This document shows, piece after piece, positions 17,239 through 26,912 of a stretch of DNA of 64,000 nt. This DNA comes from Acidobacteriaceae bacterium. Lineage in GTDB: Bacteria; Acidobacteriota; Terriglobia; Bryobacterales; Bryobacteraceae. The notes below the pieces were generated by a model. That model made no database searches, was not told the DNA's origin, and saw nothing but the letters and a program-made list of their open reading frames with translations. How positions within the stretch are numbered: the first letter of the stretch is position 1; each line of letters opens with the position of its first letter. The position numbers were made by a program, and so were the translations under genes. The DNA is taken from contig JAFAMD010000065.1 of assembly GCA_019233755.1 (NCBI GenBank), positions 1 through 64,000 on the forward strand, written 5' to 3'.

Positions 17239-18042
17239 ATGCCCTACGCAACAAATAAAGGTGTCCGGCTCTACTGGGAAGATCACGGCTCGGGACCGCC
17301 TGTTCTTCTCATTATGGGCCTCAGCTTCAGCCATGAGATGTGGTTCCGGGTTCTACCGTGTCTGGCGGCCGGCTATCGCGTAATCCTGTATGACAACCGG
17401 GGCATCGGACGGAGTGATATCCCGCGTGGGCCATATTTCATCAGCGACATGGCCCAAGATGCCGCTGCAGTACTCGCCGAGGCAGGAGAATCCAGCGCAC
17501 ACATTGTGGGGGCCTCTATGGGCGGCATGATCGCCCAGGAATTGGCTCTTCAGAAGCCGGAGCTGGTCCGGAGCTTGCTGCTTGGCTGTACAAGCTATAG
17601 CGGTCTTTTCGGGCGGTGGCCGAAGCTCGCCCGGCTGCGCGAAAGGGTCAGTCTCAAGAAAGCGAGTCGCCGTGAGTGGCAACGCGCATTTGTGCCCCTG
17701 TTGTACGCCGATTCGACGCCCTTGGAACGTATCCGTGAAGATCTGGAAGTTCAATATAAGTGCGTCTGGACGTCTCAAGGATTCCTGAATCAGTTCGCCG
17801 GCATCCTGCTTTGGAGCTCGTATTTACGGTTGCCCCGACTCCGGGTCCCGACCCTCGTCGTTCACGGCGACGAGGATTGCCTCATCCCGCCCCAGAACGG
17901 CCGGGTGGTCGCCGCGCGTATCCCGGGTGCCGGGTTCCGGCTGGTTTCTAAGGCTGGCCATATTCTCACGACTGATCAACCCGAGGCATGCCAGGACATC
18001 ATTCTTGAATTCCTGCGACACGCAGCGGGCAAGCGCCCTTAA
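17239..18042 (+). CDS. Alpha/beta hydrolase
   Basis: The 267-residue protein has an oxyanion region (PPVLLIMGLSFS), DNRGIGRSD, nucleophile elbow GASMGG with Ser, acid Asp in VHGDEDCLIP and catalytic His in KAGHIL, so the full triad is present. There is no signal peptide. The substrate is unknown; esterase, lactonase and dehalogenase-like relatives share these motifs. It is divergent from smc and convergent with pgk. Confidence 0.88.
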   Translation: MPYATNKGVRLYWEDHGSGPPVLLIMGLSFSHEMWFRVLPCLAAGYRVILYDNRGIGRSDIPRGPYFISDMAQDAAAVLAEAGESSAHIVGASMGGMIAQELALQKPELVRSLLLGCTSYSGLFGRWPKLARLRERVSLKKASRREWQRAFVPLLYADSTPLERIREDLEVQYKCVWTSQGFLNQFAGILLWSSYLRLPRLRVPTLVVHGDEDCLIPPQNGRVVAARIPGAGFRLVSKAGHILTTDQPEACQDIILEFLRHAAGKRP

Positions 18043-18057
18043 GGGTGCGGCGCCCTT
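18041..18057 (+). terminator. Hairpin at the hydrolase stop codon
   Basis: AAGGGTG pairs with CGCCCTT (one T-G pair) around CGG, followed by TGTG. A competing pairing of GCGCCCTT just upstream with AAGGGTGC is also possible. There is only a short T stretch, so termination strength is doubtful. Confidence 0.4.
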
Positions 18058-18089
18058 TGTGAAATCACTCGTGCCGCGGCCGGCAGCTC

Positions 18090-19274
18090 CTAAACGGCGG
18101 CTTCTGCCTTGTCGGAAAGAGCCCGTACGCCAGGCAGTTCAATCCCGCCCAGGAATTCGAGTGACGCGCCCCCGCCGGTGGACACATGCGTGATCCGGTC
18201 GGACACCCCGGCAGTCTTGATCGCCTTCTCGGAGTCTCCCCCGCCCACTACCGAAACGGCCTTGGACTCGGCTACCGCCTTTGCAAGGCTGACGGTGCCG
18301 TGATCGAATGGCGGCATCTCAAAGATGCCCATGGGGCCATTCCAGATAATCGTTCTGGCATCCCGGATAATCGTCGCGTACTGCTCGATGGTGCGAGGCC
18401 CGATATCGACGCCGATCTCATCTGCTCCGATGTTCGTCACCGTCTCATGCGCCGCCCCAGGTTTGATTTCGCGGACGACGATGTGATCTATCGGTAACAC
18501 CAGCTTGTCTACTGCAGTTTGCAGAAGCTGCCGGGCCAGCTCGATTTTGTCTTCTTCGACCAGGGATTTTCCGGTGGGCTGGTCCTTGGCACGCAGAAAC
18601 GTGTACGCCATCGCTCCACCGATCAAAATCTTGTCCATCACTTTGAGTAAGTTCTGGATTACTTCGATTTTGTCCGACACTTTTGCGCCGCCTAGCAGGG
18701 CGATGCAGGGTCTCTCCGGGCTTTTTGTAACCCGCGTCAACCATTGCAGCTCACGGTCCATTAAAAGGCCTGCGGCGGCACGCGGAAGAAAGGAAACCAT
18801 TCCCACCGTGGATGCGTGCGCACGATGCGCCGATCCGAAGGCATCGTTTATATAAATATCCGCGAGCGACGCCAGTTGCCGGGAAAATTCCGGGTCATTT
18901 GCCTCTTCCTCGGAATGGAATCGCAAGTTTTCAAGCAACAGTACCTCGCCCGGTTTGGGCCGCATGGCACTGACTTCGGCTCCTACGCTGTCTGGAGCCA
19001 TGGCCACGTGCCTGCCCAATAACTCGGACAGCCGCGCCGCGACCGGCGCCAGGCTCATCTCGGGCCTGCGCCTACCCTTCGGCCTTCCCAAGTGACTAGC
19101 AAGAATTACAGCGGCTCCGTGTTCGATCGCGTACTGAATAGTGGGCAGTGAGGCGCGAATCCGCTTATCGCTCGTTATTTCTTTGCCGTCGGCCGATAAG
19201 GGAACATTAAAGTCCACCCGGATGAAAACCGTCTTGTCTCGCAGATCGAGATCGTTGATCGACAACTTAGCCAT
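18090..19274 (-). CDS. pgk: Phosphoglycerate kinase
   Basis: The 394-residue protein is full length for bacterial PGK. Signature segments in order are RVDFNVPLS, SHLGRPKG (3-phosphoglycerate binding), FGSAHRAHAST, ALLGGAKVSDKI, WNGPMGIFE and the nucleotide-site VGGGDSEKA and STGGGASLEFL. It transfers phosphate from 1,3-bisphosphoglycerate to ADP in glycolysis. It stands alone here rather than next to gap or tpi. Confidence 0.97.
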   Translation of the reverse strand: MAKLSINDLDLRDKTVFIRVDFNVPLSADGKEITSDKRIRASLPTIQYAIEHGAAVILASHLGRPKGRRRPEMSLAPVAARLSELLGRHVAMAPDSVGAEVSAMRPKPGEVLLLENLRFHSEEEANDPEFSRQLASLADIYINDAFGSAHRAHASTVGMVSFLPRAAAGLLMDRELQWLTRVTKSPERPCIALLGGAKVSDKIEVIQNLLKVMDKILIGGAMAYTFLRAKDQPTGKSLVEEDKIELARQLLQTAVDKLVLPIDHIVVREIKPGAAHETVTNIGADEIGVDIGPRTIEQYATIIRDARTIIWNGPMGIFEMPPFDHGTVSLAKAVAESKAVSVVGGGDSEKAIKTAGVSDRITHVSTGGGASLEFLGGIELPGVRALSDKAEAAV

Positions 19275-19511
19275 GAAGAATATTTTAGGAAACTCTCTTC
19301 CCGCGTCCTCCGACCTGATACCAACAGCTTTTCGCCTTCGTTCAGGTTGGAACCGAAAGTGCTAGTAGTTTTACGACTAGTATGAAAACCAAAGCATGGG
19401 TGCCGCAAGACGATGAAATTGTGGAGAGAACCAGATGATTCGCACTATAATTGGCAATCAAGTGTTAGTCCTGGTTCTAGAAGTTTTGGTACCGCCGGGA
19501 CTCAAATTTCC

Positions 19512-20195
19512 ATGCCGATAGGACCTATCCGAGTTTTAATCGCCGATGGACACCCGATCGTGCTCGCGGGGCTACGCAGTGTTCTTGCGGATCACCCTGG
19601 AATCCAGATCATTGGGGAAGCGGGCGACGGCCTCGAGGTGATCGAGAAATCAGCGCAGTTGGGGCCGGACGTCGTTCTGATGGACCTCAAACTGCCCAAA
19701 TTGGATGGGCTCGCCGTGCTGCGAAGCATTCAAGGACGGGGCCAACGCTCTAAAGTCATTCTTTTTGCCTCACCCGAGTACAAGGACGATTTCGTCGAGG
19801 CAATGAAATTGGGCTGTTCCGGTGTCGTGTTGCGGGACACGCCGACCCAACTGATCGAGAAGAGCATCCTTAAAGTTCACGCCGGAGAGATTTGGCTCGA
19901 TTCGAACACCACGGCCGCCGTTATGCGCCATTTCGCATCGCCGGTCGAGTTTCCCCCGCCTGCGCATACGAACGGCAAGGCACCTCGTGAGCGATCGCAA
20001 CTCAGCCAGCGCGAACGGGAAATCATTATCCTGATCGCCCAGGGCTACAAAAATAAGGAAATCGCCGAGAAGATGTTCATCACTGAGCAGACAGTGAAAA
20101 ACCACCTCCATAACGTATTTGACAAATTGGGCGTCTCAGACCGCCTGGAACTTGCTCTCTACGCGATTCACAACAGCCTGCATTTGCGGGCCTGA
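19512..20195 (+). CDS. Orphan LuxR-type response regulator with altered acidic pocket
   Basis: The ATG used gives 227 residues beginning MPIGPIRVLIADGH. An upstream ATG at 19413 adds 33 residues that do not resemble a receiver. The receiver has the phospho-acceptor Asp58 (VVLMDLKLP). The usual acidic pair DD is DG (ADGH), and the conserved Lys of the GYLLKD motif is Arg (GVVLRD), so phosphorylation may be weakened or absent. A LuxR helix-turn-helix follows (LSQREREIIILIAQGYKNKEI). No kinase adjoins it. It may respond to another signal or be constitutively active. Confidence 0.88.
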   Translation: MPIGPIRVLIADGHPIVLAGLRSVLADHPGIQIIGEAGDGLEVIEKSAQLGPDVVLMDLKLPKLDGLAVLRSIQGRGQRSKVILFASPEYKDDFVEAMKLGCSGVVLRDTPTQLIEKSILKVHAGEIWLDSNTTAAVMRHFASPVEFPPPAHTNGKAPRERSQLSQREREIIILIAQGYKNKEIAEKMFITEQTVKNHLHNVFDKLGVSDRLELALYAIHNSLHLRA

Positions 20196-20284
20196 ACCAG
20201 CCGAAACGGTTAGGCCCGCTCTGTAGTACCCGCTCTCGCGTAGTCTGCCTCCTTCAGGCCGTTACACTGAAAGCTAGTACTCGC

Positions 20285-23200
20285 ATGTCCTCTGCTTCCC
20301 ACACGGCCTGGCAAACCCGCCGGCAGGCTCTCGAAGATGCTCTTTTCAGCCGCATTCTGGTGCTCGACGGAGCAATGGGAACCATGCTGCAGCAGCGACA
20401 CCTGACGGCCGCCGACTTTGGCGGGCCGGCGCTCGAAGGCTGCAATGAGAACCTGGTCCTTACGCGCCCGGACGTGATTTTGGACGTGCATCGGGCGTAC
20501 TTCGAGGCCGGATCCGACATTGTCGAGACCAACAGTTTCGGCGGGACGAAAATCGTCCTCGCCGAATACGGTCTCGAAGACAAGGCGTACGAAATAAATG
20601 TTGCCGCCGCCCGCCTGGCGCGGCAGGCAGCCGACGAGTTTTCGAAACCCGGCCGCCCAAGGTTCGTCGCTGCCTCCATGGGCCCCACGACGAAGGCGCT
20701 GTCCGTAAGCGCCGGCGGGCTCACGTTTCCGGATCTCGTCACCAATTATTATGATCAGGCGAGGGCGTTGCTGGACGGCGGGGCCGACATCCTGCTGCTC
20801 GAAACCTGCAACGATACCCGGAACGTAAAGGCCGGGCTGTTGGCGATAGATCGGCTTGGCCGCGAACTCGGGTATGTGATCCCGGTAATGGTATCCGGCA
20901 CCATCGAGCCGACCGGCACAATGCTCGCCGGACAAACCGCCGATGCTTTTTATACTTCGATTTCTCACACGCGGCTGATCTCGGTCGGGTTGAACTGCGC
21001 CACCGGCCCCGAGTTCATGACCGATCACATCCGGTCTCTTCATGAGCTGGCGGCGACGCGGATCTCCTGCTACCCGAACGCCGGTCTGCCGGATGCCGAT
21101 ACCGGACAATATCTCGAAACTCCCACCACGCTCGCCGCTCAGCTCGAACGCTTTGTCGATCACGGCTGGCTGAACATCGTCGGCGGCTGCTGCGGTACCG
21201 GACCCGACCATATTCGTGCAATTGCGCAGATGGCGGAAGGCAAGCAACCGCGGCCTCTAAAGGAACCGCCTCACCGCACCTACTTCTCCGGTATTGAAGT
21301 GGTAGAGGCCGAAGACAGCAACCGCCCGCTGATTGTGGGTGAGCGCACCAATGTCATTGGCTCGCGGCTGTTCAAGAAGATGATTGCCGAGGAGAAGTGG
21401 GAGGAAGCCACCGAGATCGCACGCTGGCAGGTCCGCAACGGTGCGCATATCGTGGACGTCTGCCTGCAGTCCAGCGATCGCGACGAGTTCAGCGACATTC
21501 CGCCGTTTTACGAGAAGCTGATCCGCAAAATCAAAGCGCCGATCATGATCGACACCACCGATCCCCGCTCGATCGAACTGTCGCTCACCTATTGCCAGGG
21601 CAAGAGCATTATCAATTCGGTCAATCTCGAGGACGGCGAAGAGAAGTTCGAGCGCGTTTGCCCCATTGCTCGCGAATATGGCGCTGCTCTTGTGGTGGGC
21701 TGTATTGACGAGGACCCGGTACAGGCGCAGGCCTTCACACGCGAGCGAAAGCTCGCGGTTGCCGAGCGCTCTGTTCACATATTGACCGGCAAGTACGGTA
21801 TCGCCGCCGAAGACATCATCATCGATCCGCTGGTGTTTCCCTGCGCGACGGGGGATGAAAACTACATCGGCGGTGCAGTGGAGACAATCGAGGCCATTCG
21901 CCTCATCAAGGAGCAGGTTCCCTACGTAAAAACCGTCCTCGGCATTTCGAATATCTCTTTCGGGCTGCCGGCCGCCGCGCGTGAGATCGTCAATTCCGTT
22001 TTTTTGTATTACTGCACAAAAGCCGGCCTTGATCTTGCGATCGTCAACGCGGAGAAGCTGGAGCGCTTCGCCTCTATTCCTGAAGAGGAACGCCGCCTCG
22101 CGGAGGCGCTGTTGTTCAGTACTCCGCCGGTGGAAGTCCCGGCCGATCACCCGAATGCCGCTCTCCTCGAGAACGTGCCGGAAGATTGGCGGCAGCAGTC
22201 GCGTGAGCAGAAGATCGCGGTAAACCAGTTCCATATTGCGGCAATCTCTGAGCATTTCCGCGGGGCCACAACCCGGCAGAAGCAGCAGGCTGCAGACCTT
22301 CCGCTCGATGAGCGGCTGGCGAACTACATTATTCAGGGCACTAAGGACGGCCTCGTTCCGGACCTGGATCGCAAGCTCCAGGAGGGCGCGGCGCCGCTCG
22401 ACATCATCAACGGACCGCTCATGGCCGGCATGGCCGAGGTGGGCCGGCTGTTCAATAACAACGAGCTGATTGTGGCCGAAGTGCTGCAATCGGCGGAGGC
22501 GATGAAGACCGCGGTAAATCATCTCGAGCAGTTCATGGAGAAATCGGCAACCTCCGCCCGCGGCAAGATCGTGTTGGCGACGGTCAAGGGAGATGTTCAC
22601 GACATCGGCAAGAACCTTGTCGAAATTATCCTGAGCAATAACGGTTACGAAGTGGTGAACCTCGGAATCAAGGTGCCGCCGGAAGAACTCATCAGGGCCT
22701 ATCAGCAGCACAAGCCTGATGCCATTGGTCTTTCGGGCCTGCTCGTCAAGAGCGCGCAACAGATGGTGACGACCGCCGGGGACTTGAAGGACGCCGGCAT
22801 CGGTGTACCGCTGCTGGTTGGCGGCGCCGCCTTATCGGAGAAATTTACCCGAACGAAGATCGCGCCGAGTTACTCCGCCCCGACCTTGTACGCGAAAGAT
22901 GCCATGACTGGATTGCGGCTGATGAATGAGCTTATGGATCCTGCCGTGCGCGAGCAGGTTCTGTCGCAGCATATTTTTGCGGATGTGCCATCGGCATCGG
23001 CGCCGCGCGAGACGGTGGTCGTACCTTCCGGCGTAGCGCGCAGCCCGAAGGTGCGCGCGGACATCGCGATTCCGCCGGCGCCCTATCTCGACCGCAAGCT
23101 ACGGACGATTCCACACCTTGCCGAAGTGTGGAGCTACATCAATCCCTTCATGCTCTACGGCCGGCATCTCGGCTTCAAAGGAAATTTCGAAAAACTGTTG

Positions 23201-23881
23201 GCGGATCGCGATCCGAAGGCGCTGGAGCTGTTTCACAACCTCGAGGATGTGAAGCGCGAGGCCGCGCAGTTCATGAAAGCGCGGGCGGTTTGGCAGTTCT
23301 TTGAAGTCGAGCGAGACGAGAACACGCTTCACCTCTTTCGGCCGGGCGGCGAATCGCCCGTGGAAAGCTTTCGCTTCGGCCGCCAGGCGAAGTCCGATGG
23401 CCTCTGCCTCAGTGATTATGCCCTGGATCAACAGGATGGAACGCGCGATCACATCGCGCTTTTTGTCGTAACCGCCGGCGAAGGCGTTATACAGCATTCC
23501 AATGAGGCGAAAGAGCGCGGCGAGTACTTCAAGGCCCACGCGCTGCAGGCGCTTGGCATCGAAACGGCAGAGGCCTGCGCGGAGTGGCTCCATCGCCGTA
23601 TCCGCGAAGACTGGGGCTTCCCTGATCCGCCGGGAATGACCATGCAGGAGCGCTTTACCTCGCGCTACCGCGGGAAGCGTTACAGCTTCGGTTATCCCGC
23701 GTGTCCGAACCTGGAGGACCAGGCCAAATTATGGCGTCTGCTCCAGCCGGAAGATATCGGCGTGCAGCTCACAGAAGGCTTCATGATGGAACCCGAAGCC
23801 AGCGTTTCCGCGCTGGTCTTCCATCACCCCGACTGCGTGTATTTCACCGCCGCCGAGGAGACCGAGCCGGCCCTGGCGTAG
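20285..23881 (+). CDS. metH: Cobalamin-dependent methionine synthase
   Basis: The 1198-residue protein contains all MetH modules. The homocysteine-binding domain has zinc cysteines Cys238 (VGLNCATG) and Cys302/303 (GGCCGTG). The pterin-binding domain begins near [14 protein letters not shown]. The B12 cap and Rossmann domain carry DVHDIGKN, in which His772 is the lower cobalt ligand. The C-terminal AdoMet activation domain has [14 protein letters not shown]. It methylates homocysteine using methyltetrahydrofolate. The 89-bp upstream gap is too short for a cobalamin riboswitch and none is seen. The gene is followed within 3 bp by the end of the GxxExxY pseudogene. Confidence 0.97.
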   Translation: MSSASHTAWQTRRQALEDALFSRILVLDGAMGTMLQQRHLTAADFGGPALEGCNENLVLTRPDVILDVHRAYFEAGSDIVETNSFGGTKIVLAEYGLEDKAYEINVAAARLARQAADEFSKPGRPRFVAASMGPTTKALSVSAGGLTFPDLVTNYYDQARALLDGGADILLLETCNDTRNVKAGLLAIDRLGRELGYVIPVMVSGTIEPTGTMLAGQTADAFYTSISHTRLISVGLNCATGPEFMTDHIRSLHELAATRISCYPNAGLPDADTGQYLETPTTLAAQLERFVDHGWLNIVGGCCGTGPDHIRAIAQMAEGKQPRPLKEPPHRTYFSGIEVVEAEDSNRPLIVGERTNVIGSRLFKKMIAEEKWEEATEIARWQVRNGAHIVDVCLQSSDRDEFSDIPPFYEKLIRKIKAPIMIDTTDPRSIELSLTYCQGKSIINSVNLEDGEEKFERVCPIAREYGAALVVGCIDEDPVQAQAFTRERKLAVAERSVHILTGKYGIAAEDIIIDPLVFPCATGDENYIGGAVETIEAIRLIKEQVPYVKTVLGISNISFGLPAAAREIVNSVFLYYCTKAGLDLAIVNAEKLERFASIPEEERRLAEALLFSTPPVEVPADHPNAALLENVPEDWRQQSREQKIAVNQFHIAAISEHFRGATTRQKQQAADLPLDERLANYIIQGTKDGLVPDLDRKLQEGAAPLDIINGPLMAGMAEVGRLFNNNELIVAEVLQSAEAMKTAVNHLEQFMEKSATSARGKIVLATVKGDVHDIGKNLVEIILSNNGYEVVNLGIKVPPEELIRAYQQHKPDAIGLSGLLVKSAQQMVTTAGDLKDAGIGVPLLVGGAALSEKFTRTKIAPSYSAPTLYAKDAMTGLRLMNELMDPAVREQVLSQHIFADVPSASAPRETVVVPSGVARSPKVRADIAIPPAPYLDRKLRTIPHLAEVWSYINPFMLYGRHLGFKGNFEKLLADRDPKALELFHNLEDVKREAAQFMKARAVWQFFEVERDENTLHLFRPGGESPVESFRFGRQAKSDGLCLSDYALDQQDGTRDHIALFVVTAGEGVIQHSNEAKERGEYFKAHALQALGIETAEACAEWLHRRIREDWGFPDPPGMTMQERFTSRYRGKRYSFGYPACPNLEDQAKLWRLLQPEDIGVQLTEGFMMEPEASVSALVFHHPDCVYFTAAEETEPALA

Positions 23882-23883
23882 TA

Positions 23884-24238
23884 TCACCCATAGATAATGC
23901 GTTTCCACTCAACCTTCGACCTTTGAAAGTTGATGGCAGAGCCACTCTCACATTAGAGGCCTTAAGGTAATTAATGCACTGCGCCAGATGCTCGTTCAAA
24001 AAAGGTCGACGCACTTCAATTCGACAAGAACACAGTTTTCGACCAGCAGGTCAGCCACGTATTCGCCTACACAGCGCCCTTTGTACGCGACAGGATAGGA
24101 GATCTGCGATCGGACCTCCAGGCCCCGCAACGTCAATTCCTGACACAAAGCGCGCTCATAAACTCTCTCTAAAAACCCTGCCCCAAGCACATTGGAAACT
24201 TCGTACGCTGCACCAATAATGTTTTTCGGCAACAGCAT
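23884..24238 (-). pseudogene. GxxExxY family protein, broken by two frameshifts
   Basis: The intact 5' part encodes 80 residues with the family motif GFLERVY (GxxExxY) and VGEYVADLLVENCVLVELK, then stops. Shifting frame at a run of six T (minus strand, near 23996-24003) restores FLNEHLAQCINYLKASNVRVAL. A second one-base shift after GCTCTG restores INFQRSKVEWKRIIYG and a stop. Both continuations match the normal end of the family, so this is one gene of about 118 codons with two lesions. GxxExxY proteins have a PDDEXK-nuclease-like fold and no firm function. Sequencing error in the T-run is the main alternative for the first lesion but not the second. Confidence 0.85.
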
Positions 24239-24244
24239 CTAAAG

Positions 24245-24270
24245 ATTCGTGTATATTCGCGTGCATTCGT
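24245..24270. repeat. Three ATTCGT/C hexamers at exact 10-bp spacing
   Basis: ATTCGT, ATTCGC and ATTCGT start at 24245, 24255 and 24265, just upstream of the GxxExxY start codon, so they fall on one face of the DNA helix. Similar ACGAAT-type tracts near GxxExxY genes are something I recall from other genomes, but I cannot verify it here. They may be a protein-binding site or a mark of a mobile cassette. Confidence 0.6.
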
Positions 24271-24305
24271 GGCCCTAATCTTGTTCCGCCACGCCTCCGG
24301 AAATC

Positions 24306-25433
24306 TCAATGTGCCGTGATCTGCCGGATGAACTCCACCTCCGCCGGCCGGTAGGGCTTTCCGTCGGAATGGAATATATCGTGGAACCAGACGGCGGGCT
24401 GTCGGTCGACATAAGGTTTCTGCCACGAATCCCAAGGCAGATAGGTCTGCGATTTCCCCGCTACGAAGCCCCAATTAATCGCCCCTGTCTTGAACTGCTT
24501 GGCGATGGGAAGGATGTTCTGGAAGGTGCTGCCTAGCGGGCGCGCCATGTATTCGGTACAGATGATCGGCCTCCCGTAGGTTTCGAGCCACTTCACTTCC
24601 GCTTCAAATTTGGCTGGCGGGTCATAGTTGTGGAACGACGTGATGTCAGAGAGGCTCAGTTGTTCTTTCGCCATTGCCGAAAGCTTCTGTGGCGCCGCCG
24701 GATCCTCATGCCAGATGCCGCTTGTCAAAGGTTGTTGCGGGTCCACGGATCGCGCCCAGGCAAAGGCTTGCGGCAACAAGGCCAGCACGAGCTGAACCTT
24801 ATTCGGCGGCTCTGACTTTCCATAGCTCGAACCATTCAGGTTGTCCGGCTCGTTCCACACGTCCCATGCAAGAACCCGGCGATCCTGTCCGAAGGCGCCG
24901 ACGACGCCCTTCACGTACGCCTCCAGCCGCGGATACTGGGACTTGTCACTGAGCGCTTCCGCTCCCGGACTCTGTAACCAGCGTGAATTGTGAACCCCAG
25001 GCCGCGGCGGTGGTTGTGGTCCCAGGTGAGGAAACGGATCCCACACTGAATCGAAGAGAACGAAGACTGGCTTGATCTTGTGCCGGTCGCAGATCGAGAG
25101 AAAGGTATCGATCCGCTCCTTGAATCCTTCGCTGTCCTGCTTCCACAGCAGGTCATGCAGGAACACGCGCATGGTGTTCATCCCGATTTCTTGCGCCCAG
25201 CCTAATTCGCGATCGATCTCCTTCGTATCGAATGTCGCAGCCTGCCACATGTCCAATTCATTCTCGGCGTACGCCGGAAGATAATTGCTCCCTACGGGCC
25301 AGGGCTCTCTGGCGTACCACTGCGCCGCTTTCTCTTTCGACCATTGCCCCCTCGCTTGTGGCTGCTGCGCGCCGGGCGAAGCCGCCGCAATCAACAATGC
25401 GGCGGTAAAGAACAAGAAAAATGCTTTCTTCAT
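24306..25433 (-). CDS. Secreted glycoside hydrolase, GH5-like
   Basis: A signal peptide (MKKAFFLFFTAALLIAAA) is followed by a (beta/alpha)8 catalytic domain. The acid/base Glu lies in WDVWNEPDN and the nucleophile Glu in ICTEYMARP, the pattern of clan GH-A, closest to GH5/mannanase-like enzymes. The length (375 residues) is normal. It likely cleaves a beta-linked polysaccharide in the periplasm or outside. It follows the TonB-like gene by 10 bases on the same strand, so the two probably share a transcript. Confidence 0.85.
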   Translation of the reverse strand: MKKAFFLFFTAALLIAAASPGAQQPQARGQWSKEKAAQWYAREPWPVGSNYLPAYAENELDMWQAATFDTKEIDRELGWAQEIGMNTMRVFLHDLLWKQDSEGFKERIDTFLSICDRHKIKPVFVLFDSVWDPFPHLGPQPPPRPGVHNSRWLQSPGAEALSDKSQYPRLEAYVKGVVGAFGQDRRVLAWDVWNEPDNLNGSSYGKSEPPNKVQLVLALLPQAFAWARSVDPQQPLTSGIWHEDPAAPQKLSAMAKEQLSLSDITSFHNYDPPAKFEAEVKWLETYGRPIICTEYMARPLGSTFQNILPIAKQFKTGAINWGFVAGKSQTYLPWDSWQKPYVDRQPAVWFHDIFHSDGKPYRPAEVEFIRQITAH

Positions 25434-25443
25434 GAGAGATGGA

Positions 25444-26169
25444 TTACTGGTTCAAACTGAACTTAACGAGTATGTCAGTTTCCACTTCCACCGGCTGGCC
25501 GTTCAGCAATGTCGGACGATACTTCCACTGCAGAACAGCTTCGCGTGCGGCATTCACCAGTAGCGGGTGGCCGTGGACCAGGCGCAGGTTCTCGATCATT
25601 CCTTCTTTGCTGATGAGCGCAGTAAACTCGACCACTCCTTGAACCCGGGCTGCTTTTGCGGCGGAGGGATACACCGGCATCACCTTCCGGATGAGGTTCG
25701 ATTCAATAATACTGCCCACGCGTACCGGTCCCCTCGGCTTCTCTGTTTTCGCGATGGTTGGAGGAAGCGGTGGTGGCTCTGGCACGGACCCCGCTGCGCC
25801 ATATGGTACGCCGCGGATATCATCATTCTGTGTGATAAAGCCGGTGCTCAGGCTGATCAATGGCGCTTCCATCTCACTTACTTTATTGATCTGCTTCGGG
25901 ATCTCGGCAGGTGCGTACAATATCTGCGGATGGAAGAGGCGACGGGTCACCACCGCGGCGCGCTTTATCGGCGCAGCCGCAGCCGCGAGGGGCGGCCGCG
26001 CCGGAGCGACTAACTCGCTCTTTAGCTGCGCCGACGGCAGTACCTGCGTGTAAACCAGGGGTAGTAGAATCAACGCGCAGATACCAGCAATCTGCAGTAA
26101 GAGAGACAAGACAAGCGTGTAAGTCTTCTTAGTGGGCTGGGTTTCATCCACGAAGGTCTGTTCAAACAT
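25444..26169 (-). CDS. TonB-family energy transducer
   Basis: The 241-residue protein has one transmembrane helix near residues 18-42 (LVLSLLLQIAGICALILLPLVY), a spacer of about 100 residues with a short Pro-rich stretch (EPPPLPPTIAK), and a C-terminal TonB domain from GVVEFTALISKEG to the end, including the WKYRP motif. It would span the periplasm to energise outer-membrane receptors. ExbB and ExbD are not nearby. It lies between the phosphatase and the GH5-like gene on one strand. Confidence 0.9.
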   Translation of the reverse strand: MFEQTFVDETQPTKKTYTLVLSLLLQIAGICALILLPLVYTQVLPSAQLKSELVAPARPPLAAAAAPIKRAAVVTRRLFHPQILYAPAEIPKQINKVSEMEAPLISLSTGFITQNDDIRGVPYGAAGSVPEPPPLPPTIAKTEKPRGPVRVGSIIESNLIRKVMPVYPSAAKAARVQGVVEFTALISKEGMIENLRLVHGHPLLVNAAREAVLQWKYRPTLLNGQPVEVETDILVKFSLNQ

Positions 26170-26244
26170 CGCTTCAACCTCAGTTACTGCCTAAGACACC
26201 GAGGTCTCGTTCGATGTTCCCGCGCGGCTCGCAGAACTCAGCGC

Positions 26245-26898
26245 CTATGTGTTAAGCAGCAAGCCGACTGATCCAGCCAATTCGCGCGGTTCGCGAACCG
26301 TGATGTCCGGCGGGAAGGCCGCAAACGTTTCAGGCTGAAAACCCCATAAGACGCCGCAGCTTCGCACGCCTGCATTCCGTGCGGTCTGTACGTCTACCGC
26401 GCTGTCGCCGATCATGAGAGTTTCTTCCGGCCTCGCAGCACCCTCTTGCATGAGGGTAAGGATGCCAACCGGGTCCGGCTTCTTGCCCGCCAGGCTGTCG
26501 CCGCCATAGACGCGCATGAAGTAGTCTCCCAGTCCGAGCGCACCAATGATGTCGAAACTGATTCGCCCGGGTTTGTTCGTGAGAACGGCCAGCTTATGCT
26601 TTTCTGCGGCCAGTTCTTGAACCGACTCGCGAACCCCCGGATACAGCCGGGTATTCTCTATCGCATGCGTTCTGTAGAACTTCATGAAGTACTGCAGCGC
26701 AGACTCGATGAGCTCTTCGGTCGCATCGGGCCCCATCGCCCTCCGCACCAGCATCGCCACGCCATTCCCCACATAGGAACCGACAGTCTCTTCATCCAGC
26801 GGCGGAAGCCCGAAGTGCTCACGCGTAGCGTTGGTTGAGATCGTCAGATCCTTCTTCGAATTAATGAGTGTTCCGTCTAGATCAAAAATGAGTAGCAA
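26245..26898 (-). CDS. gph: HAD phosphatase, phosphoglycolate phosphatase-like
   Basis: The 217-residue HAD-superfamily enzyme has motif I DLDGTLINS, motif II LTNKPG, the motif III Lys in GKKPDP, and motif IV MIGDSAVDVQTA, with an alpha-helical cap between I and II. The sequence pattern fits Gph, which removes 2-phosphoglycolate formed by DNA repair; other small sugar phosphates are possible. It lies 14 bases after cvpA on the same strand, so it looks like the third gene of the purC-cvpA unit. Confidence 0.85.
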   Translation of the reverse strand: MLLIFDLDGTLINSKKDLTISTNATREHFGLPPLDEETVGSYVGNGVAMLVRRAMGPDATEELIESALQYFMKFYRTHAIENTRLYPGVRESVQELAAEKHKLAVLTNKPGRISFDIIGALGLGDYFMRVYGGDSLAGKKPDPVGILTLMQEGAARPEETLMIGDSAVDVQTARNAGVRSCGVLWGFQPETFAAFPPDITVREPRELAGSVGLLLNT

Positions 26899-26912
26899 CT
26901 TTCATTGTCGCG

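Noticed and set aside
19363-19381. CTAGT/ACTAG small inverted repeat before the orphan regulator
   Set aside because: Five base pairs only; too short to support a site.
20196-20284. Possible cobalamin riboswitch before metH
   Set aside because: Only 89 bp is available and no B12-box-like sequence was seen.
21257-22759. Long minus-strand frame (500 codons) inside metH
   Set aside because: Antisense to intact metH; composition is explained by metH codon bias.
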